From assembly GCF_002019695.1 (NCBI RefSeq), contig NZ_KV917376.1:2348670-2412669 (forward strand): 64,000 nucleotides of DNA. Reading direction: 5' to 3'. Within the stretch, counting starts at the first letter, position 1. Every line of letters starts with the position of its first letter. This document shows, in pieces, positions 26,409 through 35,282 of the stretch. Position numbers and translations under genes: made by a program. This stretch comes from Evansella clarkii (lineage in GTDB: Bacteria; Bacillota; Bacilli; Bacillales; Salisediminibacteriaceae). Below the pieces are notes generated by a model. It worked only from the letters and a program-made list of their open reading frames with translations, made no database searches and was not told the DNA's origin.

Positions 26409-26726
26409 TTAAGAATGTGTTTTAACCTTCACTTCTTCGCCGGTTCTGTACCAGATCCAGAGATCATTAATTACTGATGCAAGTTCGGCGATCTGGCTGT
26501 TCAGTTGGCAGCTACGTTCAAAATTCTCTTCTTCATACAGATCTTTCTGCAGCTTGTTTATTTGTTGTTCCAGAGATTTAATGCGTTCTGGAATATCTCC
26601 ACGTACGTTTTCCCATTTTGCCAGAGTTTTCTCCTGCAAAACAGGGTCAAGTTCTTCCCAGTCTGTTTGAAGCTGAGGAGTGACAATGCCCAGCCGGGAA
26701 TCGAAAGTAAATTTTATCGAAGACAA
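26409..26726 (-). CDS. Conserved-looking small cytoplasmic protein, coiled coil
   Basis: A 105-residue, charged, helical protein with a coiled-coil stretch (about residues 35-85, rich in Glu/Lys/Gln heptads). The TTG at 26726 is chosen because AGGAGG lies seven bases upstream; the longer frame from 26792 would overlap the upstream gene. It starts 23 bases after the universal stress protein gene, so the two probably form an operon. I do not recognise the family. Confidence 0.7.
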   Translation of the reverse strand: MSSIKFTFDSRLGIVTPQLQTDWEELDPVLQEKTLAKWENVRGDIPERIKSLEQQINKLQKDLYEEENFERSCQLNSQIAELASVINDLWIWYRTGEEVKVKTHS

Positions 26727-26749
26727 AACTATACCTCCTGAATAAAAGC

Positions 26750-27202
26750 TTATTCTTCCGCCATATCTGTACGTACGATTAATACATCGCAACGTGCATG
26801 GCGGGTGATGTGTTCTGAGACACTTCCGATAAGGAAGCGTTCTACAGCGTTTAAACCAGTTGCTCCGGTTACGATTAAATCCACCTCATGTTTCTTAACA
26901 ACATCTCTCGTTATCTTAACCTTTGGAGACCCGTACTCAATAATCATGCTGACATCTTTTACACCGGCATTTATTGCCTGCTCTTTATAATCTTTCAGCA
27001 TGTTCTCCGCATATTTTTCAGCTTCTGTAAATATCATCCTGTCATAATGTTCAATGGAAGCGAAAGTCCTGGTGTCAACTACATGTACTATAAGCAATTT
27101 TGCAGTGTTATCCTTGGCGATAGTGATAGCCTTTTTAAGTGCTCTTTTTGCTTCGTCCGATCCGTCAACAGCAACTAATACAGTATTGTAGCGTACTGGC
27201 AT
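26750..27202 (-). CDS. Universal stress protein, UspA family
   Basis: A 150-residue UspA-fold protein. TVLVAVDGSDEAKRAL (about 7-22) and the ATP-binding motif GATGLNAVERFLIGSVS (about 115-131, G-2x-G-9x-G-S) predict an ATP-binding type. The exact stress response is unknown. A perfect AAAGGAGG site precedes the ATG. The following 105-residue gene is likely co-transcribed. Confidence 0.93.
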   Translation of the reverse strand: MPVRYNTVLVAVDGSDEAKRALKKAITIAKDNTAKLLIVHVVDTRTFASIEHYDRMIFTEAEKYAENMLKDYKEQAINAGVKDVSMIIEYGSPKVKITRDVVKKHEVDLIVTGATGLNAVERFLIGSVSEHITRHARCDVLIVRTDMAEE

Positions 27203-27365
27203 TTTAACTACCTCCTTTTATGGACAGGGTCCGTATTTAACCGCTGTTTTTTCAGCGATCTGTTCTTTCCACCTTAATTATACCAGAGCATCTCGTGCTA
27301 AAAAGCAAATAATGATAATTGATGCTAAATTGTCAAATACTATTTATAATTAAGGGGGTGTTCCA

Positions 27366-27506
27366 TTGAAAGCGAATAAACCTGAATTAAACGAACTGAT
27401 TTTTGATGAAACAGCGGACACTGTTACAAGAGATTTGCTAATGAGTTCTTACTATCAACGTTCCCACCCTGAAGAAGATAAAACTATGAACTCGGATGGG
27501 GAATGA
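27366..27506 (+). CDS. Small acidic protein of 46 residues, unknown function
   Basis: A TTG-initiated frame with AAGGGGGTG eight bases upstream encodes a 46-residue acidic, soluble peptide starting MKANKPELNELIF and containing SSYYQRSHPEED. A possible terminator follows at 27538-27590. In B. subtilis the small gene ytzD lies next to ytkK in this region; equivalence is only positional. Good start signal and compact placement argue that it is real. Confidence 0.5.
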   Translation: MKANKPELNELIFDETADTVTRDLLMSSYYQRSHPEEDKTMNSDGE

Positions 27507-27537
27507 GGGCATGAGCAAGAAATGAACTAAATCAACG

Positions 27538-27590
27538 TAATCAGCCCCTTCTGAAATTACCGTTCAGCAGCGGGCTGAATTTTTTTACTG
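27538..27590 (+). terminator. Possible terminator after the 46-residue gene
   Basis: AATCAGCCC pairs loosely with GGGCTGAATT, followed by TTTTTT; the loop is long and imperfect. Confidence 0.5.
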
Positions 27591-27716
27591 GTCAATATCT
27601 TTTACAAAGACGCCTGCTCATAAGTATAATAAAATAACACTTGTAATAATACATATTAAATAAACAGCACCAGATATATTATGGAATAAAACAGTTAAAT
27701 GAGGGAGAGTGGTTCG

Positions 27717-28475
27717 ATGCGCCATGCATTGATCACAGCAGGATCAAAAGGGCTGGGTAAAAAAGTTACAGAACAGCTTTTAGAGGACGGTTTTTCTGTT
27801 ACGGTACATTATCACAGTGATACAGCCGCTGTTGAAAAAATGAAGGCGGAGCTGGGTGAAAACAGTGAACGTATCCAGTTCATTCAGGGAGATGTGACGA
27901 ATAAAGAAGATCTTCTTCGTCTCGTAAACGATACACTGGAAAAATGGGGACGAATAGATGTACTCGTTATGAATGCAGGCCCTTATATTTTTGAGAGAAA
28001 GAAATTGATGGATTACAGCGAAAATGAATGGTATACAATGATTGACGGTAATCTTAATTCAGCCTTTATACTGTTGAAAGAAATTGTTCCTGTTATGCGG
28101 AGACAAAGATTCGGCAGAATAGTTTCCTATGCCTTTCAGGGGGCGGACCATACACCAGGATGGCTTTACAGGTCAGCTTTCGCCGCAGCAAAAACGGGCC
28201 TCGTATCGCTTACAAAAACTGTATCGATTGAAGAAGCGGAATACGGAATCACCGCCAATGTTATTTGTCCAGGGAAGATAATTGATGAGTATAAAGAGGC
28301 TTCCATCAACGAAGCAAAGAGTATAAGGGATGAAGAAACCCCTGTAGGCCGGCCAGGTACTGGTGAAGATATAGCCAGAACAGTCAGCTTCTTATGTGAA
28401 GAAAAAGCAGATTTAATTACCGGTGCTGTAATCGAGGTTACTGGCGGAGTCGATGTGCTGCATAAATTCAGGTAA
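27717..28475 (+). CDS. ytkK: Short-chain dehydrogenase/reductase YtkK
   Basis: A 252-residue SDR. The NAD(P)-binding GSKGLGKK (about residues 10-17) replaces the usual TGxxxGIG; the catalytic region has FQGADHTPGWLYRSAFAAAKTGL, where the Tyr-x-x-x-Lys is displaced relative to classical SDRs, so activity is uncertain. The ATG at 27717 follows GAGGGAGAG; an ATG at 27699 overlaps that site. The position by ytkL fits B. subtilis ytkK, a FabG-like protein. Confidence 0.87.
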   Translation: MRHALITAGSKGLGKKVTEQLLEDGFSVTVHYHSDTAAVEKMKAELGENSERIQFIQGDVTNKEDLLRLVNDTLEKWGRIDVLVMNAGPYIFERKKLMDYSENEWYTMIDGNLNSAFILLKEIVPVMRRQRFGRIVSYAFQGADHTPGWLYRSAFAAAKTGLVSLTKTVSIEEAEYGITANVICPGKIIDEYKEASINEAKSIRDEETPVGRPGTGEDIARTVSFLCEEKADLITGAVIEVTGGVDVLHKFR

Positions 28476-28539
28476 GATTTCCTCCAGTTTCCTGCATGAG
28501 GGGAGTTACCCATTGAGCCCAGAGACTCTTTCCTCTGGT

Positions 28540-28750
28540 TTCAATAGACGGAAAAATTCCGCTTAATTCGTAATTATTATAAAAAAACACTTAAATAGAC
28601 GGAGAGTTTCCGCCTATTAACTCGAAAAATTCCAAATTGGGTGATTTTGCTTTGCATAGCCGGAAAAACTTCCCTTATATCACCCAAAAAGAGCTTCCAC
28701 CTGCATGTAAACGGAAAATCTCCGTTTATTTTACTTTTGGTGAGGATTAC
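28540..28750. repeat. Short palindromes at 51-60 bp spacing
   Basis: Small palindromes of the form CGGA-N-TTCCG recur: ACGGAAAAATTCCGC (about 28549), ACGGAGAGTTTCCGCC (28600), CCGGAAAAACTTCCC (28660) and ACGGAAAATCTCCGT (28712), at intervals of 51, 60 and 52 bp. They fill the 371-base gap between ytkK and the next gene. A degenerate member, CGAAAAATTCC, lies at 28623. No gene is evident. Confidence 0.6.
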
Positions 28751-28846
28751 TCCATTAAGGAGAGAACTCACAAAAAACCGACAAAATTAATCAACAGAAG
28801 TATATATACAGGAAAATCACCTCAAACTGATTAAGAGGTGATCTTT

Positions 28847-29227
28847 TTGTATAAGTATACTGTTACTGTAGTGTTTTTCACTATGTTTAGTCTGTTTGGG
28901 GCTGCAACAATGGCCGGCGCTTCCTTCGACTGGCAGCAATACAGGACGTTAAAAATTACTTTTGAGTCAGAAGAAAAAGTATTTGAATGGGAATATGAGA
29001 ATCCTTCCTCATTCGAATATGAAGAAGAAAACACGATCTGGCGCGGAGAGACGGCCAGGAAGTCTTTTGAAAATATTCTTGCTCATTTCGACCTGAATGA
29101 AGCTGTTATAACTGATGAGACTGCAGCGAAGTTTGAGCGAATGTATTTCGGCCCTCCGGAGAGAATAGTTATTCACTCGGTGGACGGAGAAGATAACGCA
29201 CGGACATGGCACTGGAGAAAAAGCTAA
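28847..29227 (+). CDS. Small secreted protein, unknown function
   Basis: A 126-residue protein with a hydrophobic N-terminal segment (about residues 5-25) ending MAGA-SFDW, consistent with a signal peptide cleaved after an A-x-A-like site. The mature part is acidic with many aromatic residues. The TTG at 28847 is chosen since AAGAGGTGA lies five bases upstream; a GTG at 28838 is part of that site. A very strong bidirectional terminator follows. I do not recognise the family. Confidence 0.65.
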   Translation: MYKYTVTVVFFTMFSLFGAATMAGASFDWQQYRTLKITFESEEKVFEWEYENPSSFEYEEENTIWRGETARKSFENILAHFDLNEAVITDETAAKFERMYFGPPERIVIHSVDGEDNARTWHWRKS

Positions 29228-29350
29228 AAACAGGATTAGGAAGGGCCCTGCCAGTTAAACAGAATAGCCGAAACGGCCGTATTCATGCCTCTCGTAATTT
29301 CGGGCAATCAACTCGACAGAAAAACTATCAGATTTTAAAGTTATACGCAA

Positions 29351-29392
29351 AAAAGGTTTCAATTATCCATTTCGATAATTGAAACCTTTTTA
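29351..29392. terminator. Bidirectional terminator, 17-bp perfect stem
   Basis: AAAAGGTTTCAATTATC (29351-29367) pairs perfectly with 29374-29390 around CATTTC. T-runs exist on both sides, so it serves both the small secreted protein gene and the convergent peptidase gene. Confidence 0.92.
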
Positions 29393-29445
29393 GTTAATAG
29401 CAGGTGTTCGTCCCAGTCTTATCTGTTACATACTGAACCGTTATC

Positions 29446-30552
29446 TTACCTTAATTTTTCCGGTACTACTGTTATATCTTTAGGGAAGATGGTTAATGTT
29501 TCATAGCCGTCTTCTGTTATTAAAACATCATCTTCAATTCGTACGCCCAGTTTATTCGGAATGTATATGCCAGGCTCAATGGTAAGAGTCATTCCGGTTT
29601 GCAGCGGCGCTTCATTCTGGTCATTCAGAGATGGGAATTCGTGTACTTCGATTCCCAATCCATGGCCAATCCGGTGAGGGAAATAATCCCCATATCCTCT
29701 GTCTGCGATTAAATTTCTCGCAGCTTTATCCAGTCCGGAAATCGGATTACCTGGCTTACATTCAGCAAGAGAAGCTTCCTGTGCTGCAAGAACTGTTTCA
29801 TAAACAATCTGGTCTTCTTCTCTCACTTCACCGAAGAAAACTGTTCTCGTAATATCAGAACAATAGCCATCCTTAACTACACCGAGATCAAAAAGAACGG
29901 CGTCACCTTTTTTCAGCTGGCGGCTGCCAGGATTTCCATGAGGGTCTCCTGCTTTTTCGCCGAAAAGGACCATCGTGGAAAAGGACATTTCCCGGACTCC
30001 CTCTTTTTTGAGTTCGTACTCGATTTTCGCCAGAACTTCCATTTCAGTAACGCCTTCTTTTAAGGCAGAAATACCTACTTCCACCCCGTAGTCAGCAAGC
30101 CTTGCAGCAGCTCTCAGGTTCTTGATTTCTGCTTGAGTTTTTATAACACGCTGTCCAAGCAGGGCGTCATCCCCGTCTATGAGTTCCGCCTCAGGATATA
30201 ACCCTTCCAGAACTTTCACCCTGTGCCACGGGAGGTTCTGCTCTACAGCAATTCTCTGTGGAGAAACACCCCTCGCAAGGAAGGCTTCTTTAATTTTTTG
30301 CCAAGGATCTTCTGTATCGCTGTATCCAACGATCTCACCCTCTGTAAAAACATCCTTTACCTGGTTTACTTCCATTCCAGGGCAAACGAGCAGAGGTTCC
30401 GCTTCCTGAAACAGAAATACTCCTACTAATCTTTCATGCGGGTCTGTATCAAATCCGCTTATGTAATAAACATTAGCCCTTGTCTGGCATAAAAGCACAT
30501 CAATATTACTTTCCTTCATCCAGGATTTTAGTGATTTGTTCTGCTTGTTCAA
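29446..30552 (-). CDS. pepQ: Xaa-Pro aminopeptidase/dipeptidase (M24B)
   Basis: A 368-residue M24 metallopeptidase that cleaves peptides at X-Pro bonds in the cytosol. A creatinase-N domain (about 5-130) precedes the pita-bread domain with the metal ligands in LFDLGVVKDGYCSDITRT (two Asp), HRIGHGLGIEVHE (His), TIEPGIYIP (Glu) and VRIEDDVLIT (Glu). A TTG start at 30552 follows AGGAGGGG. Length and motif set fit Bacillus PapA/YkvY-like enzymes; distinguishing dipeptidase from aminopeptidase is not possible here. Confidence 0.92.
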   Translation of the reverse strand: MNKQNKSLKSWMKESNIDVLLCQTRANVYYISGFDTDPHERLVGVFLFQEAEPLLVCPGMEVNQVKDVFTEGEIVGYSDTEDPWQKIKEAFLARGVSPQRIAVEQNLPWHRVKVLEGLYPEAELIDGDDALLGQRVIKTQAEIKNLRAAARLADYGVEVGISALKEGVTEMEVLAKIEYELKKEGVREMSFSTMVLFGEKAGDPHGNPGSRQLKKGDAVLFDLGVVKDGYCSDITRTVFFGEVREEDQIVYETVLAAQEASLAECKPGNPISGLDKAARNLIADRGYGDYFPHRIGHGLGIEVHEFPSLNDQNEAPLQTGMTLTIEPGIYIPNKLGVRIEDDVLITEDGYETLTIFPKDITVVPEKLR

Positions 30553-30731
30553 TTTTATCCCCTCCTGTAAGTTACTCTACTAATCTTAACACACGATAAA
30601 GAGTTCAGTGCCTTATTTTTTAAAATTTCAGTCTACTGCTGTCAAAGTTAATCGGAAGAATAGGAAGGAAAAATCAGGGGTATCTAGTATATGTGTAATT
30701 GTAGGATAAATTACGGGAGGAGAGATAACGA

Positions 30732-31412
30732 ATGAAGGTTTCCTATCATGGACATTCAGTAGTGAAAATTGAAACAAACGGAACAAACATTTTGATCGAT
30801 CCATTTATTACAGGAAACGGAACAACTGATCTTGAAGTAAAGGATTTACGGGCGGATGTTATTCTTCTGACCCACGGGCATAATGACCATGTTGGTGATA
30901 CAGTGGAACTTGCGAAGGCAAATGATGCATTAGTAGTTGCGCCTTTTGAGTTAGCGACCTATCTTGGATGGAAAGGGATAAATACGCACCCGCTGCATAT
31001 AGGCGGGGCGCATGAATTTGGATTCGGTACAGTAAAGCTCACCCAGGCATTTCACGGCTCTGCGTACACTGATGAAGAGACCCAGCAAATTATTTATACA
31101 GGTATGCCAGCTGGGATCTTATTTAAAGCCGAAGGGAAAACGATCTACCATGCCGGGGATACAGCGTTATATTCCGATATGAAACTCCTGGCAAAACATG
31201 AGATCGATCTGGCGTTTCTGCCTATCGGCGATAATTTCACAATGGGGCCGGAAGATGCACTGACTGCTGCTGAATGGATTGAAGCGAAAAAAGTTGTTCC
31301 AATGCATTATAATACTTTCCCTGTCATAGAGCAGGATCCGAAGGCATTTGCTGAAAAAGTAAAAACCGGAGAAGGGATTGTCCTGGAAGCTGGAGATCAC
31401 CTGGAGCTATAA
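30732..31412 (+). CDS. ytkL: UPF0173 metal-dependent hydrolase YtkL
   Basis: A 226-residue metallo-beta-lactamase-fold protein. MKVSYHGHS (1-9), the metal motif [11 protein letters not shown] (about 48-58), [13 protein letters not shown] (about 137-149) and VPMHYNTFP (about 194-202) are present. The cellular substrate is unknown. A GGGAGGAGA site precedes the ATG. It lies convergent with a lipoprotein gene across a GC-rich terminator. Confidence 0.93.
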   Translation: MKVSYHGHSVVKIETNGTNILIDPFITGNGTTDLEVKDLRADVILLTHGHNDHVGDTVELAKANDALVVAPFELATYLGWKGINTHPLHIGGAHEFGFGTVKLTQAFHGSAYTDEETQQIIYTGMPAGILFKAEGKTIYHAGDTALYSDMKLLAKHEIDLAFLPIGDNFTMGPEDALTAAEWIEAKKVVPMHYNTFPVIEQDPKAFAEKVKTGEGIVLEAGDHLEL

Positions 31413-31445
31413 GTTTTCGGCAAGTATAGTATATTTAAATAAAAA

Positions 31446-31479
31446 ACGAGGCTGGGCAGCGAAACCCAGCCTCGTATAT
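31446..31479. terminator. Bidirectional terminator after ytkL
   Basis: ACGAGGCTGGG (31446-31456) pairs with CCCAGCCTCGT (31465-31475); A-run before and T-rich after. Confidence 0.8.
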
Positions 31480-31539
31480 TTCTCAGTCCAGCCTGATGGA
31501 TGTTCACAATCTCCATTTTTTTAGCAAGCCTGTTGCTCC

Positions 31540-32193
31540 TTATGGATTTCCCTCTAAGTAGGCTTTTACTTCCTCTTCATAAGCCTGTCCGAGAAAAACT
31601 CCGTCAAGCCTTTCTGATTCTTCCATGTAGTGCTTTTCAAGGAGAACAGGCATCAGCTGTTGCCAGATGACAGTCCTCTCTGCATAATCACGATCAAATT
31701 CGCGCATGTATTCTTCATATGAGATATTCAGGCCGTTGGAAATTCCCTGAACTGCTGGAGGAAGAGTATTACCGTAGGCTTCCACATTGTAATCAATTTG
31801 TGCATCAATCTCTTCTTCCGTAACTTCCACTCCATATTCTGCAGAAGCATACTCTCTCCATGCTGTTTCGAATTCTGCACGATCTCTTGCGAAGGCAGCC
31901 ATTTCCTGGACGGTGAGACCCTTATCTTCTTCGAAATTTTCTATATAATATCGAATGAACCATCTTTGCGTGTCTTCATCAGAAATGTACAAATTTCTTA
32001 GGTGCTCAAGAGCTTCTTCTGTAACTTCCCTGTAATTAACCTCGACAAACTGTGCTGCCCCTTCATCAAAGACCATTTTAACCGGATCTTCTCCCATTGT
32101 ATGAGCAGCATAAGGATTGGGAGGAGTATTGTTCGTCTGCTGGCAGGCCGGAATAAAAATCAGTATTGCGAGAATAAGAAAAAGTATTTTCAT
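31540..32193 (-). CDS. Lipoprotein with SurA-N-like region
   Basis: A 217-residue protein with a lipoprotein signal peptide: hydrophobic residues 3-15 then the lipobox FIPAC (Cys17). The mature part contains GVEVTEEEIDAQIDYN (about 121-136), a pattern common in the N-terminal SurA/PrsA chaperone region; no PPIase domain follows. It may be an extracytoplasmic folding helper, but this is inference. AAGGAGTC precedes the ATG. Confidence 0.75.
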   Translation of the reverse strand: MKILFLILAILIFIPACQQTNNTPPNPYAAHTMGEDPVKMVFDEGAAQFVEVNYREVTEEALEHLRNLYISDEDTQRWFIRYYIENFEEDKGLTVQEMAAFARDRAEFETAWREYASAEYGVEVTEEEIDAQIDYNVEAYGNTLPPAVQGISNGLNISYEEYMREFDRDYAERTVIWQQLMPVLLEKHYMEESERLDGVFLGQAYEEEVKAYLEGNP

Positions 32194-32373
32194 AACTTGA
32201 CTCCTTTATGTAGGGAATCATTAACTCCTTTCTTTATATTATATTTCACTTAGTAGTATTTGTACCCAGTTAAAACTATCTTTCACTGTTTTTCTGCAAA
32301 TTTTTAAGATATTACAAATTTGCTGTTCGCGAGGAGCGAAAAATAACAGAAATGATGTTCAAAGGGCAAAGTT

Positions 32374-32402
32374 TTGGCACAGGCTATTGAAGTCCTTATA
32401 TG
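32374..32402 (+). promoter_or_regulatory. Putative sigma-A promoter of ytoI
   Basis: TTGGCA (32374-32379), 17 bases, TATATG (32397-32402). Start would fall about 60 bases before the gene. Confidence 0.55.
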
Positions 32403-32472
32403 ACGCATATATACTTGTATTAGTACAGATGTGAGAAACGATAGAACAGTATAAAAGGGAGTGGCTTGCTCT

Positions 32473-33780
32473 ATGACAAAGCATGAGCAGATCCTGCAGC
32501 ATATTCAGTCGCTGGATGTGGGTAACAAAATATCCGTCCGCCAGATTGCAAAAGCGCTTCAGGTAAGTGAAGGAACGGCATACCGCGCGATTAAAGATGC
32601 AGAAAACCAGGGGCTTGTAAGTACAATAGAACGTGTCGGAACAATCCGGATAGAAAAAAAGCAAAAAGAAAATATCGAAAAACTTACGTACGCCGAGGTG
32701 ATTAATATTGTTGATGGCCAGGTGCTTGGCGGCAGAAATGGTTTATATAAAACGCTGACTAAATTTGTTATAGGCGCAATGAAGGCCGAGGCAATGATGC
32801 GTTATGTAGATGCAGGAAATCTGCTGATTGTCGGTAACCGGGAACAAGTCCATAAGATGGCTATTGAAGCTGGGGCAGCTGTCTTAATAACTGGTGGGTT
32901 TGACACTAATGAAGAAGTGAAACAGCTTGCGGACAGGCTGGAGCTTCCGATCATTTCCACCTCGTATGATACTTTCACAGTAGCAACCATGATTAACAGA
33001 GCAATATACGACCAGCTTATAAAAAAGGAAATCGCACTGGTAGAAGATATACTTATTCCTCGCGAAAAAACTAATTTTCTTACTACCTCCCACACAGTTG
33101 AAAAATGGCACGAGCTTAACAGCCAGACAGGGCACAGCAGATATCCAGTTGTAGACAGTGAAAATAAGCTGTACGGTATGGTAACCTCTAAAGATGTTAT
33201 TGGAGTAAGCCCGTTTGTTGAGGTAGAAAAGGTGATGACAAAGAGCCCGATATCAGTGAGCCCGAAAACTTCTGTGGCATCCTCAGCCCATATGATGGTC
33301 TGGGAGGGAATAGAATTGCTCCCGGTCATTGACCAGAACAAAAAACTAGTGGGCATCATTAGCAGACAGGACGTGCTCAAGGCGCTGCAGATGCTTCAGC
33401 GGCAGCCTCATGTAGGTGAGACAATTGAAGACCTTGTTACAAGGCATATGGAGGACGTTTCGTCTGCAAAGGAGGTTTGTTATCAGCTTGAAGTCAACCC
33501 GCAAATGACGAACCATCTCGGGACCATTTCCTATGGCGTAATCACCACGATAGTTACTGAAGCAGGGAGCAGAGCGCTCCGGAAGTATAAAAAGGGTGAT
33601 CTTGTCGTAGAAAATATAACGTTGTTTTTCATTAAACCGGTGCAAATTGAAAATGAAATACTCATTGTTCCAAGAGTACTGGAAGTCGGCAGAAAGTTTG
33701 CAAAGGTAGACGTGGAGCTGTTCTATGGGGGACAGATTGTAGGGAAAGCGATGCTCATGGCCCAGCTGATCGACCGTTGA
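32473..33780 (+). CDS. ytoI: HTH-DRTGG-CBS-hotdog regulatory protein YtoI
   Basis: A 435-residue multidomain protein. An N-terminal winged-helix region (about 1-65, ISVRQIAKALQVSEGTAYRAIKDAE), a DRTGG domain (about 70-185), two CBS domains (about 190-310, adenine-nucleotide sensing) and a C-terminal hotdog/thioesterase-like domain (about 330-435) match B. subtilis YtoI. The role is unknown; the architecture suggests a nucleotide-responsive regulator. The ATG at 32473 is preferred over GTG at 32461, which lies in the GGGAGTGG site. Confidence 0.9.
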   Translation: MTKHEQILQHIQSLDVGNKISVRQIAKALQVSEGTAYRAIKDAENQGLVSTIERVGTIRIEKKQKENIEKLTYAEVINIVDGQVLGGRNGLYKTLTKFVIGAMKAEAMMRYVDAGNLLIVGNREQVHKMAIEAGAAVLITGGFDTNEEVKQLADRLELPIISTSYDTFTVATMINRAIYDQLIKKEIALVEDILIPREKTNFLTTSHTVEKWHELNSQTGHSRYPVVDSENKLYGMVTSKDVIGVSPFVEVEKVMTKSPISVSPKTSVASSAHMMVWEGIELLPVIDQNKKLVGIISRQDVLKALQMLQRQPHVGETIEDLVTRHMEDVSSAKEVCYQLEVNPQMTNHLGTISYGVITTIVTEAGSRALRKYKKGDLVVENITLFFIKPVQIENEILIVPRVLEVGRKFAKVDVELFYGGQIVGKAMLMAQLIDR

Positions 33781-33800
33781 TAAAGTGAGGGGAAAAATAA

Positions 33801-33828
33801 AAGGAACGGCTGCGGGCCGTTCCTCTTG
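33801..33828. terminator. Hairpin terminator between ytoI and ytpI
   Basis: AGGAACGGC (33802-33810) pairs with GCCGTTCCT (33816-33824), then CTTGAG; convergent genes flank it. Confidence 0.7.
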
Positions 33829-33837
33829 AGTGTTAAA

Positions 33838-34161
33838 TCAGCTCTGTAACTCTGCCTTTTTAATCTCTTCCATTTCTTTTCTTGCAAGCGGCAGATATGT
33901 GCGGTAGTTGCGAATTCCAAAAACAATGTTAATTATTCCGTAAACCACAAACACCAGGCCTACAATTGCTGCAACCTGAGACCCGAAAGAATTGTACGAG
34001 TTAACAGCAAAGGCAACGAAGAAGACACCGATCGTAATACTGCTTTTCGCAGCGTACCAGCTTTTAAGCATAAGGCCAGGAACTTTGGCCTGCTGTACTT
34101 TAAAATAAACGAAAAAGACGAGGGATATAATAATAATTGAAATTAATAACATTGGCTGCAT
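33838..34161 (-). CDS. ytpI: YtpI-family small membrane protein
   Basis: A 107-residue protein with three hydrophobic helices (about 3-20, 40-55, 62-82) and a charged C-terminal tail, fitting the YtpI family. Position between ytoI and nrnA matches B. subtilis. AAAGGAG lies very close to this ATG; an ATG nine bases later would have a longer spacing, so the start may be three residues shorter. Function unknown. Confidence 0.85.
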   Translation of the reverse strand: MQPMLLISIIIISLVFFVYFKVQQAKVPGLMLKSWYAAKSSITIGVFFVAFAVNSYNSFGSQVAAIVGLVFVVYGIINIVFGIRNYRTYLPLARKEMEEIKKAELQS

Positions 34162-34314
34162 ATCTCCTTTGAAGACTTTATAATTTCATTTTGATACTTA
34201 TATACAAAGCCTTTATTTAAAATGCGGTCTATTGTAAGTTAGCACGACAGGATGAATAATTCAAGCTGTGTTTTTACAGCTGCTGCAAAAATATTATCAC
34301 ACGAGGAGTATGCA

Positions 34315-35262
34315 ATGAAAAAAGATGTTTACGAAAGAATTAAAGAATATGAAAAAATAATTATTCACCGGCATGTCCGGCCTGACCCTGATGCTTTCGG
34401 TTCGCAGGCAGGGCTAAAGGAAATCATTCAGCAAAGATTTCCGGAGAAAAAGGTTCTTCTTGCCGGGCAACAGGAGCTCTCCTTATCTTTCCTGGCTTCT
34501 ATGGATGAAATAAGTGATGAAGATTTTCAGAACGCACTCGTGATTGTTTGTGACACTGCTAACAGAGAGCGCATCGACGACGGCAGGTTTAACGATGGAG
34601 ATTATCTGATTAAGATTGACCATCATCCTGATGTGGATGTGTACGGTGATATCTCATGGGTAGACACAGAAGCAAGTTCAACGAGCGAAATGATTTGCAG
34701 CCTGTTTGAAGAATTTAAAAAAGACGGCGGTTCTATGCCAGATGAAGGCGCAAGATTGCTATACGCAGGTATAGTTGGAGATACAGGGAGATTCCGTTTT
34801 TCCAACACAACGGAAAAAACCTTTTATTATGCAGGCGAACTTATTAAACACAAATTTTCCAGGACGGCCCTTTATGATGAAATGTATGAAACATCCCTTC
34901 CGCTGCTGCGTCTGGAAGGCTATGTCCTATCAAATCTGGAACTGCGGCCATCCGGAGCTGGCGTAGTTACGTTAACTATGGACAAACTGGAGGAATATGG
35001 CGTGACATCAAAAGAAGCCGCTGCAATTGTTAACGCGTTTTCTACTTTAAGAGGTTTAAAGGCCTGGGTCTTTTTTGTAGAAGAATCGCCTGAGCTTATC
35101 AGAATCAGACTCCGTTCTAAAGGACCTGAAATTCATAAGCTGGCGGAAAAATATAATGGCGGCGGGCACCCAATGGCTTCTGGAGCGTCTGCTTCAAACT
35201 GGGAAGAAACTGAGGAATTTACAGCTGATCTGGACAAAATTTGTTCTGAATTTCCAGGTTGA
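34315..35262 (+). CDS. nrnA: Bifunctional oligoribonuclease / pAp phosphatase NrnA
   Basis: A 315-residue DHH/DHHA1 phosphoesterase that degrades nano-RNAs and dephosphorylates 3'-phosphoadenosine 5'-phosphate. Metal ligands appear in HRHVRPDPDAFGS (H18, H20, D24, D26), IVCDTANRERIDD and the DHH motif KIDHHPDVD; the DHHA1 GGGHPMASGAS lies near the C-terminus. The ATG at 34315 follows GAGGAG; upstream in-frame codons from 34252 have no site. Array B follows the stop. Confidence 0.96.
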   Translation: MKKDVYERIKEYEKIIIHRHVRPDPDAFGSQAGLKEIIQQRFPEKKVLLAGQQELSLSFLASMDEISDEDFQNALVIVCDTANRERIDDGRFNDGDYLIKIDHHPDVDVYGDISWVDTEASSTSEMICSLFEEFKKDGGSMPDEGARLLYAGIVGDTGRFRFSNTTEKTFYYAGELIKHKFSRTALYDEMYETSLPLLRLEGYVLSNLELRPSGAGVVTLTMDKLEEYGVTSKEAAAIVNAFSTLRGLKAWVFFVEESPELIRIRLRSKGPEIHKLAEKYNGGGHPMASGASASNWEETEEFTADLDKICSEFPG

Positions 35263-35282
35263 TTGGAGTTTGGGTAGGGAAG

